In this document: in pieces, positions 25,501 through 32,707 of the stretch
How the letters are laid out: each line of letters begins with the position of its first letter
Numbering within the stretch: position 1 is the stretch's first letter
Made by a program: the position numbers and the translations under genes
NCBI GenBank assembly: GCA_934131695.1
Contig: CAKOZV010000008.1
Coordinates: 1-51,979, forward strand
Direction of reading: 5' to 3'
Length of the DNA: 51,979 nt
Origin: an uncultured Bacilli bacterium
Lineage (GTDB): Bacteria > Bacillota_I > Bacilli_A > RF39 > UBA660
Notes under the pieces: generated by a model
The model's database searches: none
The model's input: the letters and a program-made list of their open reading frames with translations, nothing else
What the model was told of the DNA's origin: nothing

Positions 25501-26060
25501 TAGAAGAGTTAACTATTAAGGATAGTAGTGTTACAAGTAAGGAACTTTCTAATGGTAATTATTACTTGAAAGAAACAAAGACTCCAGATTCAGTTGTTTT
25601 AAACTCTAATTTAGTTTATTTTACAATAGATGATAATAAGGAAATGTCTATTAACTTTACTAATGATTTTACTAAAGTATATATAAGTAAGAAAGATATG
25701 GCAAATAGTGAGGAAATTGAAGGAGCTTCTTTAACTCTTACTGATAAGAATGGTATAGTTGTTAAAGAATGGACTTCCTCTAAAGATCCTTATTACATTG
25801 AAAGACTACCAGTTGGTGTATATACCTTAAAAGAAGTAGTTGCTCCTAAAGGATATGTTTTAAATACTTCAACAGTAACTTTTGAAGTTAAGGAAACAGG
25901 AGATATTCAAACAGCTACGATGTTTAATACAAAACCACTAGAAGATGTACCTAATACTTCTAAAAAGACAGGCATTTTCTATACAGTTGGTACTATTATT
26001 ACTTTAATTGGTGTATCAATACTAGCTATATACTTTAAAAAGAATAAGACTCTAGGTTAA
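22545..26060 (+). CDS. Large cell-wall surface protein: thioester domain plus nine Cna-B-like repeats
   Basis: The 1171-residue protein has a signal peptide (hydrophobic about 11-26), then a thioester domain: C89 in YTVYCLE and Q138 in LTQIAVW (TQxA motif) can form the internal Cys-Gln thioester used to attach covalently to host surfaces. From about residue 350 follow nine beta modules of the SpaA/Cna-B type, each opening like SITKVDADT and closing like LEEVEAPSGYV; the Lys and Glu are the usual isopeptide-bond partners. Module 8 is divergent. The C-terminus is a sorting signal, VPNTS, then a hydrophobic stretch and KKNK, so a class of sortase should anchor it. No sortase gene is in the window. 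It is the strongest host-contact candidate here. Confidence 0.9.
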   Translation: MNIRKISTKNLVRILVVLIVLIGGIFTKKTLTSYALLESSEAPSKLVTSTGNVMSDRVSLFDDLDGDEIISLVPFYGTDDNGNKYTVYCLEKSKDFAPDQTVTKVDTPLDDGYTYIIKNGYPNKSLTGNDKNDNYLTQIAVWLYQDRSSGVSDTTNGVLTANQKNSIMKSSYYTVINNLVTGAMNAKNTTNITNPTFSVSSGTLSTDSDNTYLISNVMRITANTDEFINYKIVASSNDIAASDIEVLDENNNIISTNDTISKDVGFKIRIPLAKIKKASVINIDIINNYKDYKTYGYEPPEGMKDTMQKSFVSLLASTVTSKQISTSLNMPVGSITINKIDGNTNNNLAGASFTIKRLATNEIVDSFTTTTISHVTSNLLPGTYEITETAAANGYYITDKTSNITITSNDLNKTKTITNSQAEVSIRKIDSVTKQAVSGAVLKIVDSNNQTVKTITTTNDYTKITGLSLGTYKVVEVTAPDGYTLNTTAKEFTLSSTNPKITLDYADQQNETIIVKKDAKTNAILAGATLKVINKDTNEAVDTFVTTTTGHSIKGLKTGTYKVIEEAAPSGYTKSDATVEFTISNNQTEVQTVTFYNSTNQISITKVDADTNEVLANAKFNILNSNNQIVKTFTTTKEAYLLDKLAVGKYYLEEVEAPSGYVLNKEKVAFEVTATTNNLQVVFKNKKNGLKLGKIDTTTKEYLAGAKMKLTDSDGKTVKEFTSESNLTTITGLKVGIYYLEEIEAPNGYIKNTTKNKIVITNTSDEVTSTIENKKIKVSLSKVDADTNKQIAGVLFELLDSSKNVIGTFTTTATKTDISSLKALKEGDYYLREKSTKDGYVLDNSLHKFTINSSNYDFTITLKNKLNEVRLGKIDAKTKKYIKGATLKLSSVTYSDFEPVTFVSEENATSIKGLKAGRYILEEVKAPDGYVTSNSKIYFDVTSSGEVKTETIKNDILSISINNKKVTVNANKGYSFTIYNSDGTKVEELTIKDSSVTSKELSNGNYYLKETKTPDSVVLNSNLVYFTIDDNKEMSINFTNDFTKVYISKKDMANSEEIEGASLTLTDKNGIVVKEWTSSKDPYYIERLPVGVYTLKEVVAPKGYVLNTSTVTFEVKETGDIQTATMFNTKPLEDVPNTSKKTGIFYTVGTIITLIGVSILAIYFKKNKTLG
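23560..25910 (+). repeat. Tandem Cna-B-like protein modules in the surface gene
   Basis: About nine divergent modules of 75-90 codons repeat the pattern IxKxD...AGAxxxI...GxYxLEExxAPxGY. DNA identity between modules is low, so the array looks old and stable and not recently expanded. Confidence 0.75.
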
Positions 26061-26080
26061 TTCTAGAGCTTTATTTTTTT
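26047..26080 (+). terminator. Terminator after the surface-protein gene
   Basis: CTCTAG (26050-26055) pairs with CTAGAG (26063-26068), followed by CTTTATTTTTTT. Confidence 0.8.
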
Positions 26081-26091
26081 GTAAAAACTAT

Positions 26092-26119
26092 TTGAAAAAA
26101 ATAATTACTATGTTATTAT
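26092..26119 (+). promoter_or_regulatory. Putative promoter of the TasA-like cluster
   Basis: TTGAAA (26092-26097) and TATTAT (26114-26119) are 16 bases apart; GAGAGGAGG ribosome site follows before the ATG at 26146. Confidence 0.45.
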
Positions 26120-26145
26120 ATATATAGGTAGAGAGGAGGCTAGGA

Positions 26146-26799
26146 ATGGAAAAGAATAGAACAGTACAGTTAGTTGCAATTTTAGCACTTGTGGTTGGAG
26201 TTGTTGGTTTATCAATTGGTTTCGCCGCATTTTCTAATACTTTAAAGATTCAATCTAGTGCTGAAGTAACACCAAGTAAAGATACTTTAAATGTTGATTT
26301 TTCAAGTTCAGATACAGCCGTTGAAACTAGTAAAATAACACCAGTTACTGATCCAGTTGGAGTAGTTGCTACAGAAGCTACAATTGATAACACAAGTGAT
26401 CCAACTATCAAAAACTTAAGTGCTACATTTAAAGAACCAGGACAAAAAGCAGTATACAGTTTTTATGCTTATAATGCCGGAGAACTAGAAGCTTACTTAA
26501 AAAGTATTGTTTATGCTAATGTAACAGGAGCAAATTCAACTAAAGTTTGTACAGCTAAAGAAGGAACCACTGATGCTTTAGTTCAAAAGGCTTGTAACGG
26601 AATATCTGTTAAAGTTAAAGTAGGAAGTGAAGCAGAAACAAATAGTGGTATTGCTAATATTTCAAATCACTCATTAGTAAAAAATGCATCTGAACAAGTT
26701 ACTGTAACTTTAGAATATGCAGCAGGTTCAGATAGAGCAGATGGAGATTTTACTGTTTCTTTTGGAGACGTTACTCTAAATTATAGTTCAGTAGATTAA
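26146..26799 (+). CDS. TasA/camelysin-like secreted fibre subunit candidate
   Basis: The 217-residue protein starts with a long hydrophobic segment ending GLSIGFAAFSNTLKI, the kind of signal seen in SipW substrates such as TasA and camelysin. The mature part is a beta-rich domain without membrane segments, with two cysteines (VCTAKEG and KACNGI) flanking a short insert. A homologous domain with a similar Cys pair (KICDDDNKC) is at the N-terminus of the protein at 29129-30637. By analogy it is the major subunit of an extracellular fibre processed by the signal peptidase encoded next. A hairpin after the gene would raise its level over the downstream genes. Family assignment is by signal type, context and internal paralogy; overall similarity to TasA is low. 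Confidence 0.6.
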   Translation: MEKNRTVQLVAILALVVGVVGLSIGFAAFSNTLKIQSSAEVTPSKDTLNVDFSSSDTAVETSKITPVTDPVGVVATEATIDNTSDPTIKNLSATFKEPGQKAVYSFYAYNAGELEAYLKSIVYANVTGANSTKVCTAKEGTTDALVQKACNGISVKVKVGSEAETNSGIANISNHSLVKNASEQVTVTLEYAAGSDRADGDFTVSFGDVTLNYSSVD

Positions 26800-26808
26800 A
26801 AAAATATT

Positions 26809-26828
26809 GGCACGGTTTTTACTGTGCC
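26809..26828 (+). terminator. Attenuating hairpin between fibre subunit and peptidase genes
   Basis: GGCACGGT (26809-26816) pairs with ACTGTGCC (26821-26828) over TTTT, with one G-U pair. The weak T content downstream suggests partial termination or message stabilisation. Confidence 0.55.
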
Positions 26829-26847
26829 ATTTGTGATAGGTGATAAA

Positions 26848-27978
26848 ATGAAAAAAAGTTATAAAAGATTAGCTCTATTTGCCTTTATCTTTATTTTATT
26901 ATTTTTACTGAATAGTTTTGTATTTAAAATACTTAGTCAACCACTTTTAAATGGAATAGTTATTTTCCTAATTATTATAAGTTACTTCTTATTTGGTTTT
27001 GAAAAAGATAGACATAGATATACCAAAGATATAATCTTAGAAATTATTATAATTTTAATATCTTTTTTTCTACTATATTATTTATTAGGAATATTAGTAG
27101 GATTTGCTAAAACAGCTAATTATCTTACTATAAAATCAATTGTAAAGATTATTATTCCTCTAATTATTTATATAGTTTTAAAAGAGTTTTTAAGATATCA
27201 ATTACTAACTAAAGCAAGTGAAAATAAAGCTTTGATAACTATAATTACTATCTTCTATATTATGATGGATTTAACTATTCCCTTTTCTTTTCATAGTCTT
27301 ACTTTAGGTAAAGAAATATTTGTATTAATAGCAGTTACTTTTCTGCCTATAGTAACTGAAAATATTTTATTATCGTTTTTAAGTCTTAATTTTGGATATA
27401 AACCAAATATATTATATTTAATAATAATTAAATTATATTGGTATATACTACCGATAGTTCCAAATCCTAATGAATATATCTACTCTTTAATCTTTTTTCT
27501 ACTCCCTGTAGTTATCTTATTAAAAATAAAAAAATGGTTAGCTAAAGATAGAGTAGAATCTATTGTAGAGAATAGTTATAAAAAAAGAAAAAGTGAACTA
27601 ATTTATTATATCCCTTCTATACTCTTAGTTTTTACTCTGGCATATTTTGTATCAGGTTATTTTAGATATTATGCTATAGCAGTAGCAAGTGGTTCTATGG
27701 AAGATGTTATTTATAAGGGTGATGTAGTAATAGTTGATCAAAAATATAAAGATTTTACAGGTACTGATATTATTGCTTATAAATATAATGATAAGGTAGT
27801 AGTACATAGAATCTATAAAATAATAGATATAAATGATTCATATTATATTTATACTAAAGGTGATGCAAATAAAGAATATGATAAATATAAAATAACTAAA
27901 GATATGGTAATTGGCGTAGTCAAATTTAAAATACCATTCATTGGTTATCCCACAGTTTTATTAAATGAAAAATGGTAA
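26848..27978 (+). CDS. SipW-like signal peptidase I with a polytopic N-terminal domain
   Basis: The last 110 residues are an S26 signal peptidase of the ER/SipW type: catalytic Ser283 in ASGSMEDVI, His320 in KVVVHRIYKI (His where bacterial LepB has Lys) and Asp339 in YTKGDANKEYD. Ahead of it lie about 270 residues with six or seven membrane segments, far more than the one or two of SipW. One segment, VLKEFLRYQLL, recalls membrane proteases of the CPBP group, but this is only a resemblance. I use the ATG at 26848 because AGGTGATAAA precedes it; an upstream in-frame start lies inside the hairpin region. It likely cleaves the TasA-like proteins on both sides. Confidence 0.8.
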   Translation: MKKSYKRLALFAFIFILLFLLNSFVFKILSQPLLNGIVIFLIIISYFLFGFEKDRHRYTKDIILEIIIILISFFLLYYLLGILVGFAKTANYLTIKSIVKIIIPLIIYIVLKEFLRYQLLTKASENKALITIITIFYIMMDLTIPFSFHSLTLGKEIFVLIAVTFLPIVTENILLSFLSLNFGYKPNILYLIIIKLYWYILPIVPNPNEYIYSLIFFLLPVVILLKIKKWLAKDRVESIVENSYKKRKSELIYYIPSILLVFTLAYFVSGYFRYYAIAVASGSMEDVIYKGDVVIVDQKYKDFTGTDIIAYKYNDKVVVHRIYKIIDINDSYYIYTKGDANKEYDKYKITKDMVIGVVKFKIPFIGYPTVLLNEKW

Positions 27979-27990
27979 GAGGTGATAAAA

Positions 27991-29145
27991 TTGAAAAAAA
28001 CAAGGAGTCAAAGATTAGAAACTAGACAAAAAAAGATGAGAAAAAAAGTAGTAAAACGTAAAAAATTAAGATTAAAGAAACCATACTTCTCTTTTTCTTT
28101 TAGATTAGTAGTTTCCATAGTGTTATTTCTTATCTTTTTCGGAGTAGGAGTATACTTTATAATTAATTCTATGAATATTACTCATGAAGAGGTTATCACT
28201 TATAAAGAAGAAGGTAATATTGATTATTCAGTTTGTTTAAATGAAAATGAATTTTTTAATGATGAGTGTCTTTCAAAAGATATGTCTTATATTGCTAATT
28301 TAATTAAAACTATTCCTCTTAATTTTAGTTATAAGTTTGGTTTAAGTAATGGTGATTTAACTGATAAGATGGAATATGAAATTATTGGTAAATTAGTAAT
28401 ATCTAATAAAGATAGTAATTCTAATTATTATGAAAAAGTATATCATCTTCAAGATAAAACAACGGATGGGGTTAGAAAAGTTAATGATAATTATGTAGTT
28501 AATAAAAAAATAGATATTGATTATGACCATTATAATAGTATTGCAAATAAGTTTAAATCAGAATATGGAGTAGATAGTGAAAGCTATTTAGATGTCATAT
28601 TTATCGTTTATAATCATGCTCCTTTAGAGTATAACATTCCTTCATTTTCTACCACCTTAATAAAAATACCATTATCTCAAAAGTCAGTTGAAATAAAAAT
28701 GACCTCTAAAGAAGTTAATCAAAACCAAAATAAAGTAGTTTTGACTAATGAGTTTAATATTTCTAATTGGATTTATTTAGTAATAGGTTTATTTTCATCT
28801 ATTATCTCTATAATCTTTATAATAGTTATTATTAGAAAACTAGAGTTTATTAAAACTAAGAAAAGTGATTATGATAAGAAGTTAAATAAGATTTTAAAAG
28901 AATATGATAGATTAATAGTAAATACTAGATCATTACCTAATATAAGTAATTATTGTCAGATGAAAATTGATAGTTTTGAAGAGTTATTAGATGTAAGAGA
29001 TAATTTACATTTACCAATTATGTATTACGATGTTATAAAGCATCAGAAAGCTATATTTTATATTTTACATGATAGTAATATCTATATATATACTTTAAAA
29101 GAGATAGATTTAATAGGAAAAAAGAAAAATGAAAAGAAGAGTTAA
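27991..29145 (+). CDS. DUF5305-like membrane protein
   Basis: This 384-residue protein has a basic N-terminal tail, a membrane segment (about 35-55), an extracytoplasmic beta domain, a second membrane segment (about 258-280) and a cytoplasmic part with the wording KILKEYDRLIVNTRSLPNI and SFEELLDVRDNLHLPIMYY. That end pattern matches DUF5305 proteins, often found next to SipW-like peptidases in bacteria and archaea. A TTG at 27991 with AGAGGTGA 5-6 bases upstream is the better start; a GTG at 27982 is possible. It overlaps the next gene by 17 bases. It is probably an assembly or anchoring partner for the fibre subunits (inference). Confidence 0.6.
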   Translation: MKKTRSQRLETRQKKMRKKVVKRKKLRLKKPYFSFSFRLVVSIVLFLIFFGVGVYFIINSMNITHEEVITYKEEGNIDYSVCLNENEFFNDECLSKDMSYIANLIKTIPLNFSYKFGLSNGDLTDKMEYEIIGKLVISNKDSNSNYYEKVYHLQDKTTDGVRKVNDNYVVNKKIDIDYDHYNSIANKFKSEYGVDSESYLDVIFIVYNHAPLEYNIPSFSTTLIKIPLSQKSVEIKMTSKEVNQNQNKVVLTNEFNISNWIYLVIGLFSSIISIIFIIVIIRKLEFIKTKKSDYDKKLNKILKEYDRLIVNTRSLPNISNYCQMKIDSFEELLDVRDNLHLPIMYYDVIKHQKAIFYILHDSNIYIYTLKEIDLIGKKKNEKKS

Positions 29146-30637
29146 GAGAAATTACTATTTACTTATTACTATAATTATTTTAAGTGCTGTTGTTTTATTG
29201 AGTATAGGTTATTCATCTTTTAAAAATGAATTAGCAATAACTAATATATCTAGTACTGTTAGAATAGATAAAGATATTAGAGTTATGGGAGTTAAGCTTA
29301 ATAATAGTAATAAAGCAAGTAGTATGTATGAAGATTATAATGTAGCTAATATTAGTTTTCAAGGTAATTTAGAAGAGGCTGACTCTTATCTTATATATGA
29401 TGTAGATGTTTACAATTTAGGTAATGTAATAATGGGAATTAAGAGTGTTGATATTAACAATGAAAATTTAAAAGTTGAAATACTAAATTATAATCTAAAA
29501 GATAAAATATGTGATGATGATAATAAATGTATATTAGGAATTGAAAAGAAATTACAAGTTAAAGTATCTTATAAAGAAGGAAGTTATTCTTCTTCCAATA
29601 CATCATTTAATATTAGAGTAGATTTTATTTTTGGAAGAATTTATAGTATTAATTATAATGATATTGATTCTACTAATCTACCTAGTGAAATAATAGAAGG
29701 AGATAAACTAGTAGTAAATATTCCCCAAAAAACAGGCTATGACTTAAAAGTGTTTATGAATGGAAAACGTTTAACACTTGACAGTGACTATCAATATGAA
29801 AATGATATTTTAACTATATTTAATGTTGATGGTGATATTAAAATGTACTTTAAGATGCCAATTTGTCAAAGAGCTACTGTTCTTCATCAGGAAGAATGCT
29901 TTGGTAATTATTGTGCTAGCCTAGGTTATAAAACAGATGGCAGTATGCAAACAAAAATGATTTCTTATGGCTCTTTAGGAGAAACAGGTAAACTATCTTC
30001 TGGTGATGCTTTTGATTGTGATGTTGATGGTGATGGAGTATATGATCCAGCTACCGAAAGATTTTATTATGTAACTGATATAGATAATGATACAGCTGTT
30101 TTGATTTATTATAATAATGTAAGTGGGGGTAAGCCTAGTAATGATAAGTACTATTTTTATGATAGTTCAGGAGAAAATTGGCATGGTCCAAGAACTGCTA
30201 TGGAACAACTTCCAACTACTAGTCAATGGTCTAATGTAAAATTAACTAATACTGAAAGAGTTTTAACTAATGAATATGGTACTAATAGTAATAAAGGAGG
30301 AAATACTTATCCTGCTGTATTAAGTTATAAAGGATATGCTGCTCGTCTTTTGACTATTGCAGAATTAAGAAAAATAGTTGGTTTTTATATTCCAACTTGG
30401 AAAATTGGAGAGTTTGATAAACATCTTTATTTAGCTGAGAATACAAACTTTTCTAAAAAAGATAACTCTAAATTTGATGGTTTCTGGTTAGAAAATCCTA
30501 GAAATACAATGCCAGCATATGCTTGGATGTTTTATGCAACTACAAGAAGATTACACAGTGTAGAAGTAAATAAAAAAGATGCTATTTTAGGGGTTAGACC
30601 AGTAATAGAAGTGGCTAAAGACGATATAAATTATTAA
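29129..30637 (+). CDS. TasA-like domain fused to a lectin/FGE-like C-terminal domain
   Basis: The 502-residue protein opens with a SipW-type signal (ILSAVVLLSIGYSSFKNELAI) and a beta domain related to the subunit at 26146, including the Cys pair KICDDDNKC. A middle domain (about 170-245) has beta-repeat wording such as NIPQKTGYDLKVFMNGK. A Ca-binding-like loop DCDVDGDGVYDPATE follows. The C-terminal part (about 310-500) ends ARLLTIAELRKIVG, FWLENP and ILGVRPVIEV, resembling C-type-lectin-fold or formylglycine-enzyme-fold domains found in surface proteins. I read it as a fibre tip or host-binding subunit. A strong terminator follows, making it the last gene of the cluster. Confidence 0.6.
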   Translation: MKRRVKRNYYLLITIIILSAVVLLSIGYSSFKNELAITNISSTVRIDKDIRVMGVKLNNSNKASSMYEDYNVANISFQGNLEEADSYLIYDVDVYNLGNVIMGIKSVDINNENLKVEILNYNLKDKICDDDNKCILGIEKKLQVKVSYKEGSYSSSNTSFNIRVDFIFGRIYSINYNDIDSTNLPSEIIEGDKLVVNIPQKTGYDLKVFMNGKRLTLDSDYQYENDILTIFNVDGDIKMYFKMPICQRATVLHQEECFGNYCASLGYKTDGSMQTKMISYGSLGETGKLSSGDAFDCDVDGDGVYDPATERFYYVTDIDNDTAVLIYYNNVSGGKPSNDKYYFYDSSGENWHGPRTAMEQLPTTSQWSNVKLTNTERVLTNEYGTNSNKGGNTYPAVLSYKGYAARLLTIAELRKIVGFYIPTWKIGEFDKHLYLAENTNFSKKDNSKFDGFWLENPRNTMPAYAWMFYATTRRLHSVEVNKKDAILGVRPVIEVAKDDINY

Positions 30638-30673
30638 ATGAGTGCTACTTAATATTAATAATAAACAAAAAAG

Positions 30674-30696
30674 GAAATTTGAAAATTTCTTTTTTT
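30674..30696 (+). terminator. Terminator of the TasA-like cluster
   Basis: GAAATTT (30674-30680) pairs with AAATTTC (30683-30689), followed by seven T. Confidence 0.85.
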
Positions 30697-30755
30697 GATG
30701 ATATGTGATTTTACGACTTATATCATTTGAATCCTAAAAGTTAAAGTATGATGAA

Positions 30756-30784
30756 TTGACAAATTGCCAATAAAGTGGTATAAT
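30756..30784 (+). promoter_or_regulatory. Consensus sigma-A promoter
   Basis: TTGACA (30756-30761) and TATAAT (30779-30784) match consensus perfectly with 17-base spacing, upstream of the PgeF-like gene. This should be a strong promoter. Confidence 0.9.
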
Positions 30785-30812
30785 CTACTCACATTAATGA
30801 GGGGGGATAAAT

Positions 30813-31649
30813 ATGAAAAATCTAAAAGTTAATGATTATGTACTTAATGGAAAATATGCAGTATATAAGCTTGGAAGTATGTCTGTTAATAATCTTCGTA
30901 TTATAGATACAGATAAAAGATATGGATGTATGAATACAGGTGAAAACTTTTATCCTAAAGGATTAAGCTTTGAAGAGAGAAAAGCTTTATTCCTAGAACG
31001 TAGAAGATTAGCTAGTGCTGATTATAATGAAGAGTTTGATCCAAAGAAATTTTATATGCCAAGTCAAAATAAAGAAGGCAAGGCAGTAGAATTAACTAGA
31101 TCAATGGTTGAAGCCTATGAAGATGGTTGGGATTTGGATATACCTGGTGATATCCTAATAATTACTAAAGATTTACCAGGCGTTGTAGCAGGTTTCCCAG
31201 TTGCTGATTGTCCGGTGGTAATTGCTAGTGACTTAAAAAATGGTGTAACAGCTACAGCTCACTGTGGAGTAGAAATGATAGATAATTATCTACCAAAGCT
31301 TACAGTTGAATCTTTACAAAGCAAGTATGATAGTAAACTAGATGATATTTATGTCTATATTGGTGCTCATGCTGGTAATAATTGGACTTATGACTCTATG
31401 CCTGAATGGGCCAAGGAATCATTCTGGGAAGAGACAGGAGCAATTAAAGAAACTAAGAATGGAGAGTTTAAAATTGATATAAGAAAAGCTCTACTTTATC
31501 AACTGGATCCAGAAAAGTTTCAATCATTCATTGTAAATAATGATGATACTATAACTAATCAAAATTACTATTCTCATCACTGTGAGTCAAAAAATATTAA
31601 ATCTAAAGCAGGAAGACAATTTACTGGAGCATATTATAAGAAAATATAA
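30813..31649 (+). CDS. Divergent PgeF/YfiH-like (laccase-domain) protein
   Basis: The 278-residue protein keeps two of the YfiH metal-ligand motifs: Cys in FPVADCPVVIA and His in TATAHCGVEM, plus IGAHAGNNWTY and a late SHHCES. The usual first motif QVHG is not seen; its place is taken by a helix-like stretch (SMVEAYEDGWDLD). YfiH proteins act as purine nucleoside phosphorylases/deaminases or cleave wrong peptidoglycan precursors (PgeF). The missing His makes activity uncertain, so this may be a separate branch. It has a consensus promoter and a GAGGGGGG ribosome site, hinting at high expression. Confidence 0.65.
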   Translation: MKNLKVNDYVLNGKYAVYKLGSMSVNNLRIIDTDKRYGCMNTGENFYPKGLSFEERKALFLERRRLASADYNEEFDPKKFYMPSQNKEGKAVELTRSMVEAYEDGWDLDIPGDILIITKDLPGVVAGFPVADCPVVIASDLKNGVTATAHCGVEMIDNYLPKLTVESLQSKYDSKLDDIYVYIGAHAGNNWTYDSMPEWAKESFWEETGAIKETKNGEFKIDIRKALLYQLDPEKFQSFIVNNDDTITNQNYYSHHCESKNIKSKAGRQFTGAYYKKI

Positions 31650-31674
31650 TTAATTATGAAAGAGAGTGATTAAA

Positions 31675-32622
31675 ATGTTGAATACAGAGAAAACAATTCA
31701 AATCAGTGATTATAAAATATATAATTCTAAGGTAAAAGATAGAATAAAATTAACAACTTTAGGAGACTTGCATATTAGTCCACTAGTAGATGATAAAAAA
31801 CTAGAGCCTATTATAAGACAAATAGAAAAAGAACAAGCTGATTACAATATATTTCTAGGAGATTTAATTGATAGTCCAAAAGATTTAGAGGATGAAAATA
31901 AATGTAAATTACTATTAAAAACCTTAAAGAGGTCTGCTGACATAGCTCCCACTATGGTAATACTTGGAAGTCACGATTTTGTATTAGAAAGTAAAAGTGG
32001 AAATAGTATAGACTTTAACTATGACTTCTTTAATGAAGCTAATAGTCTAAATAATGTTAATATTCTTCTTAACCATACATATAAAGATGATAAAATCTTC
32101 TTCATGGGATATTTACAGACTCTTAAATACTATTATAATAATATAGAAAAAACCCATATAGAGGATTTAGAGGCTTTTTATGAGGATATGGTAGGAAGAG
32201 AAGATTTATATAAAAATTTACCAAAAGATGTTCCAACCGTTGGTTTGATTCATTCTCCTGAATATGCTAAAAATGAAGAGAATGTTGAATTACTGAAAGA
32301 ATATGATTTATTAATTGGTGGTCATGATCATGACGGATGTGTTCCATTCGGTTTAGGAAAGACAAGAAGGGGACTTATAAGTCCTAAAAAAGAACTTTTC
32401 CCGAAAGATGTACGTGGTATCAGAACTCTCAGCAGTGGAACTGACTTACTAATAAGTGGTGGAATTGTCAAAATGGGAAATAGTTGTCCTAAAATAATGC
32501 AACCATTAAATTATTTTTGTCCTATGCAGATGGAAACAGTCGAACTTACTGCTGATGAAAACTATAAAAACGGTATTGAAACAAGTAAGAGATTAGTATA
32601 CACAAAAAATAATTTAAAATAA
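31675..32622 (+). CDS. Calcineurin-like metallophosphoesterase
   Basis: The 315-residue protein has the phosphoesterase metal motifs in order: GDLHIS, FLGDLIDSP, LGSHDFV, GLIHSPEY and GGHDHDG. The third motif is normally GNHD; here Ser replaces the metal-bridging Asn. No signal or membrane segment is seen, so it should be cytoplasmic. The substrate cannot be told. The ATG at 31675 is preferred over the GTG 9 bases earlier because GAGAGTGA lies just before it. It probably shares the transcript of the PgeF-like gene (25 bases apart). Confidence 0.8.
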   Translation: MLNTEKTIQISDYKIYNSKVKDRIKLTTLGDLHISPLVDDKKLEPIIRQIEKEQADYNIFLGDLIDSPKDLEDENKCKLLLKTLKRSADIAPTMVILGSHDFVLESKSGNSIDFNYDFFNEANSLNNVNILLNHTYKDDKIFFMGYLQTLKYYYNNIEKTHIEDLEAFYEDMVGREDLYKNLPKDVPTVGLIHSPEYAKNEENVELLKEYDLLIGGHDHDGCVPFGLGKTRRGLISPKKELFPKDVRGIRTLSSGTDLLISGGIVKMGNSCPKIMQPLNYFCPMQMETVELTADENYKNGIETSKRLVYTKNNLK

Positions 32623-32680
32623 CTTTTTTGATATTTTCAGACATCACCTAGATGTAGAAAATTGATATAAAATTATATAA

Positions 32681-32707
32681 AAAGGCGATCAATAAATGAT
32701 CGTCTTT
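32681..32707. terminator. Terminator between convergent genes
   Basis: AAAGGCGATCA (32681-32691) pairs with TGATCGTCTTT (32697-32707). It overlaps the rnhC stop; the T-rich side favours termination of the leftward rnhC. Confidence 0.75.

Noticed and set aside
22545..26060. CRISPR-like or DNA tandem repeat array
   Set aside because: The repetition is at protein level (Cna-B-like modules) with diverged DNA; there are no regular identical repeats and spacers.
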